Assembly (NCBI GenBank): GCA_022824405.1
Contig: JAJDZZ010000039.1
Location: 1 to 64,000, forward strand
Length of the DNA: 64,000 nt
Origin: Opitutales bacterium
GTDB taxonomy: Bacteria > Verrucomicrobiota > Verrucomicrobiia > Opitutales > UBA2995
Direction: 5' to 3'
The notes under the pieces were generated by a model. It saw only the letters and a list, made by a program, of their open reading frames with translations. It was not told the origin of the DNA and did no database searches. Below are positions 44,279 through 52,201 of the stretch, in pieces. The first letter of the stretch is position 1. Each line of letters begins with the position of its first letter. The translations under genes and the position numbers were made by a program.

Positions 44279-45913
44279 CTAACGTCGCCGGCGAACCCAT
44301 CCGGGGCCCACTTCACGGGCCCATTTATGGGGATCGATTTCAGTGTAGTCCGGATTCAACGACGGCATTTGCGCATCTACCGATTTGCGCCATGCGTGCA
44401 GCATAGCGGTCAGTTCCTTCGCTTTTGACGGATTGGATTTGGAGAGATCGTTCTGCTCGCCGATATCTTCCTTCAGGTTGAATAGCTGAACCGTGTTGTT
44501 CTCGAAATACTCGAGCAATTTGTAGTTTCCCGCTCGAATAGCTCCGGCAGGCGGCTGCATGCCGTGGTTGCTGTAGTGCGGAAAATGCCAGTAGATCGCT
44601 TCCCGGTCGAGCGATGGCGCCCCTTTGAGAAGCGGGGTAATACTAACGCCATCCGCATGCTGCGATTCCATGGGAGGAAGTCCTGCCATTTCCAGAATCG
44701 TAGGATAGAAATCGTTACTGATAATCGGTTCATCCGATACCGTTCCCTCCATTCCTTGTCCGGGCCATTTCACGATACAGGGAACCCGGATCCCTCCTTC
44801 GTAAAGCCAGCCTTTGGCACCACGGAGCGGCAGGACCGATGTTGAGAATGCCACGTCAAGTTTATCTTGGGTCACAGTCCTCATAGGACCTCCCACATTC
44901 ATCCCCGCCATGCCGCCGTTGTCCGCGAAGAAAATGACAATCGTGTTGTCCTCGATACCGAGTTCCTCGAGGCGATCGAGTATTCGCCCAAGGCTTTGGT
45001 CGACCGCTTCCACCATTCCCGCGAATTGGGTGTTATCCTGAAACTGCTTTATCTTTACCGTGTGCTGAGGCAGGACGCCAAATTCCGCAAACGCCGGATC
45101 CGATATCGCTTTATCCAAATAGTCCCGCGAAAGGGGCTCTTTCAGATCGGGATTCCCTTCCAGCAAATAGGGCGTATCCCCTTTGGGTGGATTTGCCTTA
45201 AGCTTGGCTTCGTACTTTTCCACTAAATCCGGGCGACCGTGAATGGGGTCGTGCACCGCGAAATGAGCCAAGTAGAGAAAGAAAGGACCGTCTTTATTCC
45301 GGTCTATGAACCCAAGCGCCTCGTCCGTTAGCCGATCAGTCAAATACTCTCCTTCCGGGGCATCCTCCAACCCTTCCAGATTGTAAGGCGCGTAGAAAGT
45401 GCGGTTGGGCGCCCCTCCGGGCCAATTCCTTGGAATATGCCAATCAAACCCGTGCTTATCGGGGGTAGACGGCGCTCTGCCAAGGTGCCACTTGCCCACG
45501 GCAGCCGTCTTGTAGCCGTGGCCTCGCAAGGTCTCCGCTATCGTCGTCTCCTCATAAGGGAGATGCTGCCTCGTCCGTATGTTGAGGTAATTCTGAAAGG
45601 GAAAGTCGCGTCGGCCCGGTATCCAGTCGGTCATGTTGTTGCGGGCCGGATACTTCCCCGTCAGGATGCTGGAGCGCGTCGGCGAACACACGTGGCAGGC
45701 TGCATAGGCGCTGGTAAACTTTACCGCTTCGGTGGCGAACCGATCGATGTGTGGGGTATCGTAAAAGCTGCTGCCGAAGGTTCCAAGATCGGTCCAACCC
45801 AGATCGTCCACGAGGAAAAATATGATGTTGGGGCTTTTTGCAGAAATAGCTGAAACACAACCTCCAGCCCAAATAATGATGAGTGAAAACAATTGAATCA
45901 GGTGATGTTTCAT
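44279..45913 (-). CDS. Sulfatase (arylsulfatase A-like)
   Basis: The 544-residue exported sulfatase has NIIFFLVDDLGWTDLGTFGSSFYDTPHIDR, C76-S-P-T-R80 in CHVCSPTRSSILTGKYPARNNMTDW, AVGKWHLGRAPSTPDKHGFDW near residue 140, and FFADNGGMAGMNVGGPMR near 330. The TPDKHGFDW segment and SPTR with PARNNMTDWIPG are typical for a common bacterial subgroup close to arylsulfatase A. The C-terminus has VQLFNLKEDIGEQNDLSKS and a conserved AQMPSLNPDY. The next gene upstream in the operon (45929) is 15 bases away. Confidence 0.93.
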   Translation of the reverse strand: MKHHLIQLFSLIIIWAGGCVSAISAKSPNIIFFLVDDLGWTDLGTFGSSFYDTPHIDRFATEAVKFTSAYAACHVCSPTRSSILTGKYPARNNMTDWIPGRRDFPFQNYLNIRTRQHLPYEETTIAETLRGHGYKTAAVGKWHLGRAPSTPDKHGFDWHIPRNWPGGAPNRTFYAPYNLEGLEDAPEGEYLTDRLTDEALGFIDRNKDGPFFLYLAHFAVHDPIHGRPDLVEKYEAKLKANPPKGDTPYLLEGNPDLKEPLSRDYLDKAISDPAFAEFGVLPQHTVKIKQFQDNTQFAGMVEAVDQSLGRILDRLEELGIEDNTIVIFFADNGGMAGMNVGGPMRTVTQDKLDVAFSTSVLPLRGAKGWLYEGGIRVPCIVKWPGQGMEGTVSDEPIISNDFYPTILEMAGLPPMESQHADGVSITPLLKGAPSLDREAIYWHFPHYSNHGMQPPAGAIRAGNYKLLEYFENNTVQLFNLKEDIGEQNDLSKSNPSKAKELTAMLHAWRKSVDAQMPSLNPDYTEIDPHKWAREVGPGWVRRRR

Positions 45914-45928
45914 AAAATGTGGTCCTTT

Positions 45929-47323
45929 TTATTTTATGTTTCGAGTCGGCAGGAATTCCCTGAGCTCAGCCTTTACGGGATCATATTTGGAGAAAGGAGC
46001 GAGATTTTCCCATTCGTTTGGATCCGCTTTGCTATCGTACAACTCCTCACCTCCGTCGTTGTAACGAATGTAACGCCAGCGGTCGGTTTGTACCGCGTGG
46101 TTCTTATAACCGTAGGTCATGATTACAGGTCGATCCCAGAGGCGTTTTGGATTCTTCAATAGCGGAGCCAGGCTTTGTCCATCGAGTCCCTCCCGTTGAG
46201 GAACACCGGTCAATTCCAACAATGTCGGATAAATATCGATAAGGCTCACCGGTCGGTCGCACAACTGGTTCTTCTGAATGGATTCAGGACCGGCCATAAC
46301 GAGAGTGATCCTCGTAGTCACGTCCCAAAGGGCATGTTTGCGCCAATGCTGTTTTTCCCCCAGATGCCAACCATGGTCACCCCAGAGAACGACGATGGTA
46401 TTGTCGGAATGCGCACTGTCGTCCAATGCATCGAGCAAACGCCCCACGTGCGTATCCACAAAACTGATGGTAGCCAGATAACTCTGAACGGCACGATGCC
46501 ATTGGCCGTGTTTGGTAACCATGTCGTGGTCCTCACCATGAGTTGCAACGTTGCGTGGTCCCGATACATCGTGCACTTCGATAGCGAACTTCCTGCCCCA
46601 ATGGGGAAGGTCGTCCCGATCGGTCTCCAAAGTTTCCGGAAGCACGATATCTTCCAGCGGATACATATCGAAATACTTTTGCGGAACGTACCAAGGCAGA
46701 TGCGGTTTGGTAAATCCACAGGCCAGGAAAAACGGCTTATCATGCGATTTTTTCAGCTCGGAAATTGCCCAGTTGACGTTTTTCACGTCGAACATCTCTG
46801 AGTCCTCGACATCGAGAGGCCCCCAAGGGGCCCAGGCATCCTCCGGCAAACCCTCATCGCGTTTTCCCCTCTGTCTCGAACGCCGAGGCGTATTGTAATG
46901 GTCCCAGGAATCAGGATCGTAGGGGTTGGCGCCGTGGAACAATTTTCCTCCACCCTGAACGGAATAGCCTCCTTCCCCACGGAGGTATTGCATCAAAGTC
47001 ACCGTATCCGGAATCTTGTCACGCATCCTTTCCCCATTTCCGTAAACCCCCGAATGGGATGGCAGAATACCGGAGAACAAACTGACCCGGGAAGGGTTGC
47101 AAAGCGGCGCATTACAGTAGGCCTTGGTAAAGGACACACCGCGACCCGCCAATCGATCGATATTCGGTGTCTTGGACTGTGGATGCCCGCCGAGGTGGCC
47201 CACCCAATCGTTCAGATCGTCGACTGCGATGAAGAGGATGTTCGGACGGTCCTCCGCCCCAACGGGCAAGAGGAAAGAGACCGGAATCAAGAGATTCAGA
47301 ACAGTGAGTAAGATCCTCTGCAT
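45929..47323 (-). CDS. Sulfatase, iduronate-2-sulfatase-like
   Basis: The 464-residue exported sulfatase has NILFIAVDDLNDWVGHLGGHPQSKTPNIDRLA, with IDDLND-type start, and C75-N-P-S-R79 in YCNAPLCNPSRVSLFSG. GGGKLFHG near residue 125, ACGFTKPHLPWYVPQKYFDMYP near 200, and WGDHGWHLGEKQHWRKHALWDVTTRI near 315-340 are signs of the iduronate-2-sulfatase-like group. The protein at 58572 has the same design. It lies between two other sulfatases (gaps 15 and 12 bases), so it belongs to the operon 49144-44279. Confidence 0.93.
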   Translation of the reverse strand: MQRILLTVLNLLIPVSFLLPVGAEDRPNILFIAVDDLNDWVGHLGGHPQSKTPNIDRLAGRGVSFTKAYCNAPLCNPSRVSLFSGILPSHSGVYGNGERMRDKIPDTVTLMQYLRGEGGYSVQGGGKLFHGANPYDPDSWDHYNTPRRSRQRGKRDEGLPEDAWAPWGPLDVEDSEMFDVKNVNWAISELKKSHDKPFFLACGFTKPHLPWYVPQKYFDMYPLEDIVLPETLETDRDDLPHWGRKFAIEVHDVSGPRNVATHGEDHDMVTKHGQWHRAVQSYLATISFVDTHVGRLLDALDDSAHSDNTIVVLWGDHGWHLGEKQHWRKHALWDVTTRITLVMAGPESIQKNQLCDRPVSLIDIYPTLLELTGVPQREGLDGQSLAPLLKNPKRLWDRPVIMTYGYKNHAVQTDRWRYIRYNDGGEELYDSKADPNEWENLAPFSKYDPVKAELREFLPTRNIK

Positions 47324-47335
47324 AAATAATGTTAT

Positions 47336-49144
47336 CTATTTTTTGGTCACGTAAACGTAGTAGGCGCTCAGCGTCGTTTGAGGACCCCGAAACCAGGTGT
47401 GAAGTGCAACGGGTCCCTTTTTGAGCTGGGCCGTAAATGTGACGGAGATGTCGTCCGGACCGATAGGTTTATTTAAGCCTTCAAAGCGATAGGGTTTTTT
47501 ATCGCCGATTTCCAAATGGTGGTAATCACTGAGATAGAAACTCGCCGTATGGACATCCAAGGCGCCGGCGCCCCGTTCGGACGGCGCCGTGATCGGACGA
47601 TCGATTTCCTTGGGCCAACGACGTAACTCAAAATCATACTCTCCATCTTCAGCTACTTCCAACATCCAATAGCCGCTCTTCTCAGCGCCCTGGCGAATCT
47701 GTCGTTGCTGGTCGATAAAGACGTCCAGCCATTCGCAGCCCGTCAATCGGGAGGGATTTTCATGCTCGCTTCCGATAATCACTCGTTGGACCTCATTGGC
47801 ATTCGGTCCGACATCGGCCCACCATTCGTCCAGCCGTGCCCGCATTTTGGATACGACCTCCGGGTATCGGTCGATGACGTTAGTAGTTTGCAAGGGATCG
47901 TCTTCAAGATTGTAAAGCTCACGATCCTCCAATAATCGCCAACGCTTCCAAAGCACTTCACCCAAATTGCGGTAGATCAAAGTTTGGGCGAATGGTGTGG
48001 GATAGTTTACGAATCCCGGCATGCGACTGTAGTTGATTACCAACATGCGATCCTCGGGGACTACCGCCTTGCCTTTCAGAATGGACGTCAGGCTCATTCC
48101 GTCGAACTTTTCATTCGTCGGAATGTCGCAAAGATCCAGCAGGGTAGGGAGCAAGTCCTGCACTTGGGTCAAACCATGGATATCCTGTGGGTCCAAAAGA
48201 TCGCCATTCGGCCAACTGATAAAACAGGGAACCCGGTGACCCCCTTCCCACAATTCGGTTTTTTGCCCACGCATGCCCGCATTGTAATAGCGTGGCCCGT
48301 GGGTGCTTCCGTTATCCGTTTTGAAAATGAGGATGGTATCGTCCCGCAATCCTTCCTCATCGAGAAACTTCATGAGCTTGCCCATGTTGGTATCGATGTT
48401 TCGGACCATGCCCAGATAGTCCGCCAACCGCGTTTTGAGTGGCCGGTTCATCCCGGCGAATGCTTCCCCGGCAAGGATCGCGGCAATCGCCTTCTCGTCT
48501 TCCTCGGGAGCAACCAAAGGCCCGTGGGGAGTATTGGGCGCAATGTAGGCCAGGAAGGATTTGCCAGCCCCGGCAGACTTTTTCATGAAGGCAATTCCTT
48601 CGTCAAAAAAGATATCCGTGCAGTAGCCTTCGTATTGTTTGAGCTTCCCGTTATTGACGTAGGTATCATCCCAATAATCATTACCCCAATAATCCGGAAC
48701 GGAGCCGATGTGCGATGAAGGGAACCAAACGGTTTCGTGCCAGCCTCTATCTTCCGGACGAAATGGGTAATTGGCTCCGAGGTGCCACTTGCCGAAGATT
48801 CCGGTCTGATACCCGGCATCGCCAAAGAAGTTTGCCATGATGGGTATTTCAGGCCTCAGCAAAGCTCGTCCGCTACTCACATTGATGGCTCCGTTGCGGG
48901 CCGGATCCAGGCCGGTCATGAGCTGGCCTCGCGTCGGGGTGCACATCGGAGAAACATGGTAGTCTTCCAGGCGCAAGCTTTGGCCATGCAAACGGTCCAG
49001 ATGAGGGGACTTCAGGATTGGGTTTCCATGGACCGACAACTCCGGGTAGCCCTGGTCGTCGGTCATGACCACGATGACATTCGGTCTCGCCAGCGCCGCC
49101 GATGCGATGAGGCAAATTGAAAGGAAAGAGACAACCGATTTCAT
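47336..49144 (-). CDS. Sulfatase with C-terminal extension
   Basis: From the ATG at 49144 the protein has 602 residues. NVIVVMTDDQGYPELSVHG follows the signal peptide, and C68-T-P-T-R72 is in SPMCTPTRGQLMTG. GKWHLGANYPFRPEDRGWHE near residue 115 and FKTDNGSTHGPRYYNAGMRGQKTELWEGGHRVP near 265-297 are family blocks. After the usual end (LYNLEDDPLQTTNVIDRYP near 405) about 170 more residues follow with RLTGCEWLDVFIDQQRQIRQG and GYWMLEVAEDGEYDFELRRWP, a beta-sandwich extension seen in a subset of PVC sulfatases that might bind a carbohydrate. The frame reaches 49405, but this includes the repeats at 49175-49297 and is not a likely start. Confidence 0.92.
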   Translation of the reverse strand: MKSVVSFLSICLIASAALARPNVIVVMTDDQGYPELSVHGNPILKSPHLDRLHGQSLRLEDYHVSPMCTPTRGQLMTGLDPARNGAINVSSGRALLRPEIPIMANFFGDAGYQTGIFGKWHLGANYPFRPEDRGWHETVWFPSSHIGSVPDYWGNDYWDDTYVNNGKLKQYEGYCTDIFFDEGIAFMKKSAGAGKSFLAYIAPNTPHGPLVAPEEDEKAIAAILAGEAFAGMNRPLKTRLADYLGMVRNIDTNMGKLMKFLDEEGLRDDTILIFKTDNGSTHGPRYYNAGMRGQKTELWEGGHRVPCFISWPNGDLLDPQDIHGLTQVQDLLPTLLDLCDIPTNEKFDGMSLTSILKGKAVVPEDRMLVINYSRMPGFVNYPTPFAQTLIYRNLGEVLWKRWRLLEDRELYNLEDDPLQTTNVIDRYPEVVSKMRARLDEWWADVGPNANEVQRVIIGSEHENPSRLTGCEWLDVFIDQQRQIRQGAEKSGYWMLEVAEDGEYDFELRRWPKEIDRPITAPSERGAGALDVHTASFYLSDYHHLEIGDKKPYRFEGLNKPIGPDDISVTFTAQLKKGPVALHTWFRGPQTTLSAYYVYVTKK

Positions 49145-49174
49145 AAAAATTGTTTTTTGGCGGGAATGATTCTT

Positions 49175-49297
49175 GGCGCGGCGCGGCAAGGATGCCGTCG
49201 CCCTACCCACGTTAGGCGGTGCGGTGAGCCGGAATAATTTGCGGATGGGATGATTTATTCTGACGTGGGTAGGGCAAGAGCATCCTTGCTCTGCCGC
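49175..49297. repeat. REP/BIME-like cluster 3: two elements in inverted order
   Basis: The first element (49175-49212) has stem CGGCA, loop AGGA, stem TGCCG and then GCCCTACCCACGT. The second (49263-49297) starts ACGTGGGTAGGGC and has stem AGAGCA, loop TCCT, stem TGCTCT, followed by GCCGC. The 13-base outer words are exact inverted repeats. The pair lies in front of the sulfatase start at 49144. A partial echo (GAATGATTTTTGGCGCGGC) at 49385-49403 matches the start of the cluster (49164-49182). Confidence 0.8.
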
Positions 49298-49430
49298 TTG
49301 CATATCGATTACGCCAGAATCCAGATAGGAGAAGTCTTTGCGCAATGGACTCGGATTGGCCGTGGACATATGGATCATTAGCGTGAATGATTTTTGGCGC
49401 GGCAATTTTCAGAAGGGGTGGGGTGGGTAA

Positions 49431-50957
49431 CTATTCGACGCCGTAATGAACCCTTAATCGGGCCAGTTCCGATTTCAACTGGGCTATTATCCGGGCGTAC
49501 TCAGGATTTCCGTATTCGCTCTTCATTTCACCTGGGTCGCGCTCACGATCGAAGAATTCCCACTCGTCCACCTCGTCGAACTTGTAGTGGATTAGCTTAT
49601 ACCGGTCATCGGCCACACCTTCCTGCGGCGGCACGCCGTGATTGTAGTAATCATCACTGGCATTTCCTCTTTGGAAACGCGCCGGCCTTTTCTCGCCGGG
49701 GTAATGGTAATAGAAAGTCTTTCTCCAGTTTTCGGGCACGCTGCCTTTCAGGATGGGGACCAGGCTGCTGCCCTGCATTTCGCTGGGAATCGATGCCCCT
49801 GCCATTTCGAGAAACATGGGAGCGAAATCCAGATTGGAAACGATTTCATCAACGGCCTGTCCTCCTTTGGTAACACCGGGCCAACGAATCAAAAGGGGCG
49901 TCTTCAGGCACTCCTCATACATCCATCGCTTATCGTACCAACCATGTTCCCCCAGGAAAAATCCCTGGTCCGAGGCATAGATCACGATTGTGTTTTCGGC
50001 CAGTCCACTCTCGTCCAGATAGTCCAGCAAACGGCCCACGTTTTCGTCGATGCCTTTGCTCGTCAGGAGGAAATTCCTGATGAAGCGCTGGTAGCGCCAC
50101 AATGCCCGTTCGTCACCCTGGAGGTTTGCCTTTTCAAATGCCGCATTGGCTTCGTCGAAGTGGCTCCGGTATTGCTCGAGTTGCTTTCCTTGAATCTGTG
50201 CATATTCTACGCTGAGATTGCGAAGCGGCATATCGTCGGCGATGCTCATTCTGTGTTTCGCAGGCAGGGAACTGCGGCCTGAATAGTCATCGAAATAGTT
50301 GTCCGGCACTGGGACGGTGACATCGTCCAATTCGCCTAGGTGTCGCAAGGCCGGTTGAAACGGGCCATGGGTCGCCTTGAATTGGCACATCAGCATGAAA
50401 GGCTGGTCCGAATCCCGCTCCCTGAGCCAGTTCAAGGATCGGTCCACTACCACGTCCGTATTGTAGCCTTCATATTCAGTGGGTTTCCCATCCGTGTAGA
50501 GAACGGGGTTGTAATAACGCCCCTGACCTCTCATGACCTCGTGATGATCGAAGCCCGTGGGCACGGATTTCAGATGCCATTTGCCCATGATCGCCGTCTG
50601 GTAACCCGTTTTCTGCAGCAGCTTGGGAAACGTCACCTGGCCTCCGTCAAAGGTATTGAAATTATTTAGCTGCCCATTCAGATGGGAATATTTCCCGGTG
50701 AGCACTACCGCTCGGGAGGGCGCGCAAATCGAATTCGTAACCAGGCATCGATCAAAGCGAATGCCCTCCTGGCCGATCCGATCGATGTTTGGGGTCGGCA
50801 CCACTTTGGACAAAGGATGGCCGTAAGCGGAGATCGTCTGCCAAGTGTGGTCATCCGAAAAAATGAACAGGATATTGGGTTTATCCCGAGCCGAAGCGGC
50901 CGGCCCGGTTAGTATCCATAACCCTATGACTGCTATAACTATATTAAATGATTTCAT
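49431..50957 (-). CDS. Sulfatase
   Basis: The 508-residue exported sulfatase has NILFIFSDDHTWQTISAYG and C78-A-P-S-R82 in TNSICAPSRAVVLTGKYSHLNG. Alanine at the second position of the motif is allowed for formylglycine formation. GKWHLKSVPTGFD near residue 125, LMCQFKATHGPFQPALRHL near 195, and YASDQGFFLGEHGWYDKRWMYEECLKTP near 325-350 match the protein at 34658, so both are from one subgroup. The C-terminus has EWEFFDRERDPGEMKSEYGNP. Its ATG overlaps the stop of the remnant at 50954 by 4 bases, which shows that it was once the second gene of an operon. Confidence 0.93.
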   Translation of the reverse strand: MKSFNIVIAVIGLWILTGPAASARDKPNILFIFSDDHTWQTISAYGHPLSKVVPTPNIDRIGQEGIRFDRCLVTNSICAPSRAVVLTGKYSHLNGQLNNFNTFDGGQVTFPKLLQKTGYQTAIMGKWHLKSVPTGFDHHEVMRGQGRYYNPVLYTDGKPTEYEGYNTDVVVDRSLNWLRERDSDQPFMLMCQFKATHGPFQPALRHLGELDDVTVPVPDNYFDDYSGRSSLPAKHRMSIADDMPLRNLSVEYAQIQGKQLEQYRSHFDEANAAFEKANLQGDERALWRYQRFIRNFLLTSKGIDENVGRLLDYLDESGLAENTIVIYASDQGFFLGEHGWYDKRWMYEECLKTPLLIRWPGVTKGGQAVDEIVSNLDFAPMFLEMAGASIPSEMQGSSLVPILKGSVPENWRKTFYYHYPGEKRPARFQRGNASDDYYNHGVPPQEGVADDRYKLIHYKFDEVDEWEFFDRERDPGEMKSEYGNPEYARIIAQLKSELARLRVHYGVE

Positions 50958-51220
50958 GGTCTATCATCTACTTTCCAGTTTTTGTTAACAAGTCTCCCGT
51001 AATGCGCGTAGTAATCCCATTCGATGGGCCCACCAACGACCCGAGGGTCCTGCGTCCTTTCCAAGTGGTCGGAGTGGGTGTTTTGAAACAGGATGGCCTC
51101 ATCCCCGTCAGGCCTGAATACGGAGATGGTCCGAGCCTCCTCATCTTGAACCTGTTTAAGCAGAGTTGCATAAACCGAGGCTAACGAAACAGCCAGAAGA
51201 TGAGCGCACAGCCTTTTCAT
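50954..51220 (-). pseudogene. Fusion remnant: DUF6807 protein start joined to a sulfatase end
   Basis: The 88-residue frame begins with a signal peptide and QVQDEEARTISVF with GDEAILFQN, which matches the start of the DUF6807-CxxCH protein at 55969 (LVQDEEAQTISVF). After HSDH it switches to HLERTQDPRVVGG and WDYYAHYGRLVNKNWKVDDRP, a sulfatase C-terminus. The same tail stands at 52120-52200. The deletion therefore removed most of one gene and all but the last part of the next. Microhomology is visible at the join: the DUF6807 protein has SDH at the same place. The TGA overlaps the ATG of the sulfatase at 50957. Confidence 0.75.
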
Positions 51221-51332
51221 GAATCAAGGTAATAGAAAAGAACTATAGGCTATCATTCCTGCCAGGCCATTGGAAAGCGCGCCAATTTTTATCAAGATAA
51301 ATCTTGACGGGCAGTCCTTATGTTCCCCAAAT

Positions 51333-51339
51333 GGAGGGA
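51333..51339 (+). promoter_or_regulatory. Shine-Dalgarno site for the antitoxin gene
   Basis: GGAGGGA ends 4 bases before the ATG at 51344. It supports this start rather than the ATG at 51320, which would add eight residues that do not resemble an antitoxin. Confidence 0.6.
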
Positions 51340-51343
51340 AATA

Positions 51344-51574
51344 ATGAAGGGTGTGCCAAGAGAGAAGTTTTCCAGCCAAGCCTCGCCCGAGTTGCTAGCT
51401 GCGCTGCGCAAGATTGCCCACAAGGAAGGCCGTCAATTTCAAGTGGTGTTGGAGGAGGCGATTGGGCAATACCTTGAAGAGCGCGACCGGGGAAAGCCTC
51501 GCGCCGCAGTCATCGCCCAATTTCAGGCCAGCGTTGAGAAAAATCGCCGCCTGGGTGAGTTGCTTGCCAGATGA
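51344..51574 (+). CDS. Antitoxin partner of the Doc-type toxin
   Basis: The 76-residue protein has a helical N-terminal domain: REKFSSQASPELLAALRKIAHKEGRQFQVVLEEAIGQYLEE, which looks like a ribbon-helix-helix DNA-binding domain, and a C-terminal helix (VIAQFQASVEKNRRLGELLAR) that could cover the Fic active site or bind the toxin. It is not a classical Phd protein. Its TGA overlaps the Doc ATG (51571-51574). It should bind its own promoter, but I see no clear operator in the short upstream stretch. Confidence 0.75.
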   Translation: MKGVPREKFSSQASPELLAALRKIAHKEGRQFQVVLEEAIGQYLEERDRGKPRAAVIAQFQASVEKNRRLGELLAR

Positions 51575-51960
51575 GCCATGACTATCCTACCGTCGAGGAA
51601 GTCATTTTCATGCACGAAGCCTTGATTGGCGCCTTTGGCGGCATACAAGGCATCCGAGATGAAGGCGCCCTTGCCTCTGCCCTGATGCGGCCGCAACTTG
51701 GTTATTACGATGGCTTGGTTCCGGAAGCAGCGGCCCTCATAGAGAGCCTAGCCAACAATCATCCTTTCGTGGACGGTAATAAACGGGTCGCTTTTTTTGT
51801 TACGGACACCTTTCTACGCATGAATGGCCACTTCATCGATTGTGATAACGATGAAGCCTATGACTTCTTCATGCGGATGTTCGAGGCCGGCACCTTCCAA
51901 TTCGGCGAATTGAATGCCTGGCTCGAGAAGAAGGTCGGACGCTTGCCCGGGATTCGATAG
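51571..51960 (+). CDS. doc: Doc-type Fic-domain toxin
   Basis: The 129-residue protein is a Doc toxin. The Fic motif is H64-P-F-V-D-G-N-K-R72, close to the consensus HxFxx(G/A)N(K)R, where Doc kinases have a Lys. LIGAFGGIQGIRDEGALASALMRPQ near residues 18-42 is the usual Doc N-terminal block. Doc phosphorylates EF-Tu and stops translation. The gene is complete and the motif is intact. The pair lies between two remnants of the same lost operon (50954-51220 and 52120-52200) and so was probably inserted there. Confidence 0.9.
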   Translation: MSHDYPTVEEVIFMHEALIGAFGGIQGIRDEGALASALMRPQLGYYDGLVPEAAALIESLANNHPFVDGNKRVAFFVTDTFLRMNGHFIDCDNDEAYDFFMRMFEAGTFQFGELNAWLEKKVGRLPGIR

Positions 51961-52119
51961 TTGAAATGCTGCTGTGGAGGCAAAATGGGAGATGTCGCAT
52001 TTGCTTAAGAGAGATATTCGGGCTAGGAGAGACCTACGTATTTCTTTAATATCAGCAGGAAGCGGCAAGCCGAGGTGTTAGAGAATTTGAAACAGGAATT
52101 TCTACATTTTGTGACGATT

Positions 52120-52200
52120 TCATGGTCTCTCATCTACTTTCCAGTTCTTGTTTCTCCGATTCCCATTGTGGGGGTAGTAATCCCAAACAATCGTTTCATC
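52120..52200 (-). pseudogene. Sulfatase C-terminal tail remnant
   Basis: Reading on the minus strand from 52200, 26 codons give DETIVWDYYPHNGNRRNKNW and then KVDERP and a TGA, almost the same as the end of the remnant at 50954 (WDYYAHYGRLVNKNW, KVDDRP). The stop is also followed by AAATC as at the other copy. It starts 1 base after the stop of the DUF6807-CxxCH gene. The body of the sulfatase is gone. It was not visible as a separate frame because it has no start. Confidence 0.7.
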
Positions 52201-52201
52201 A

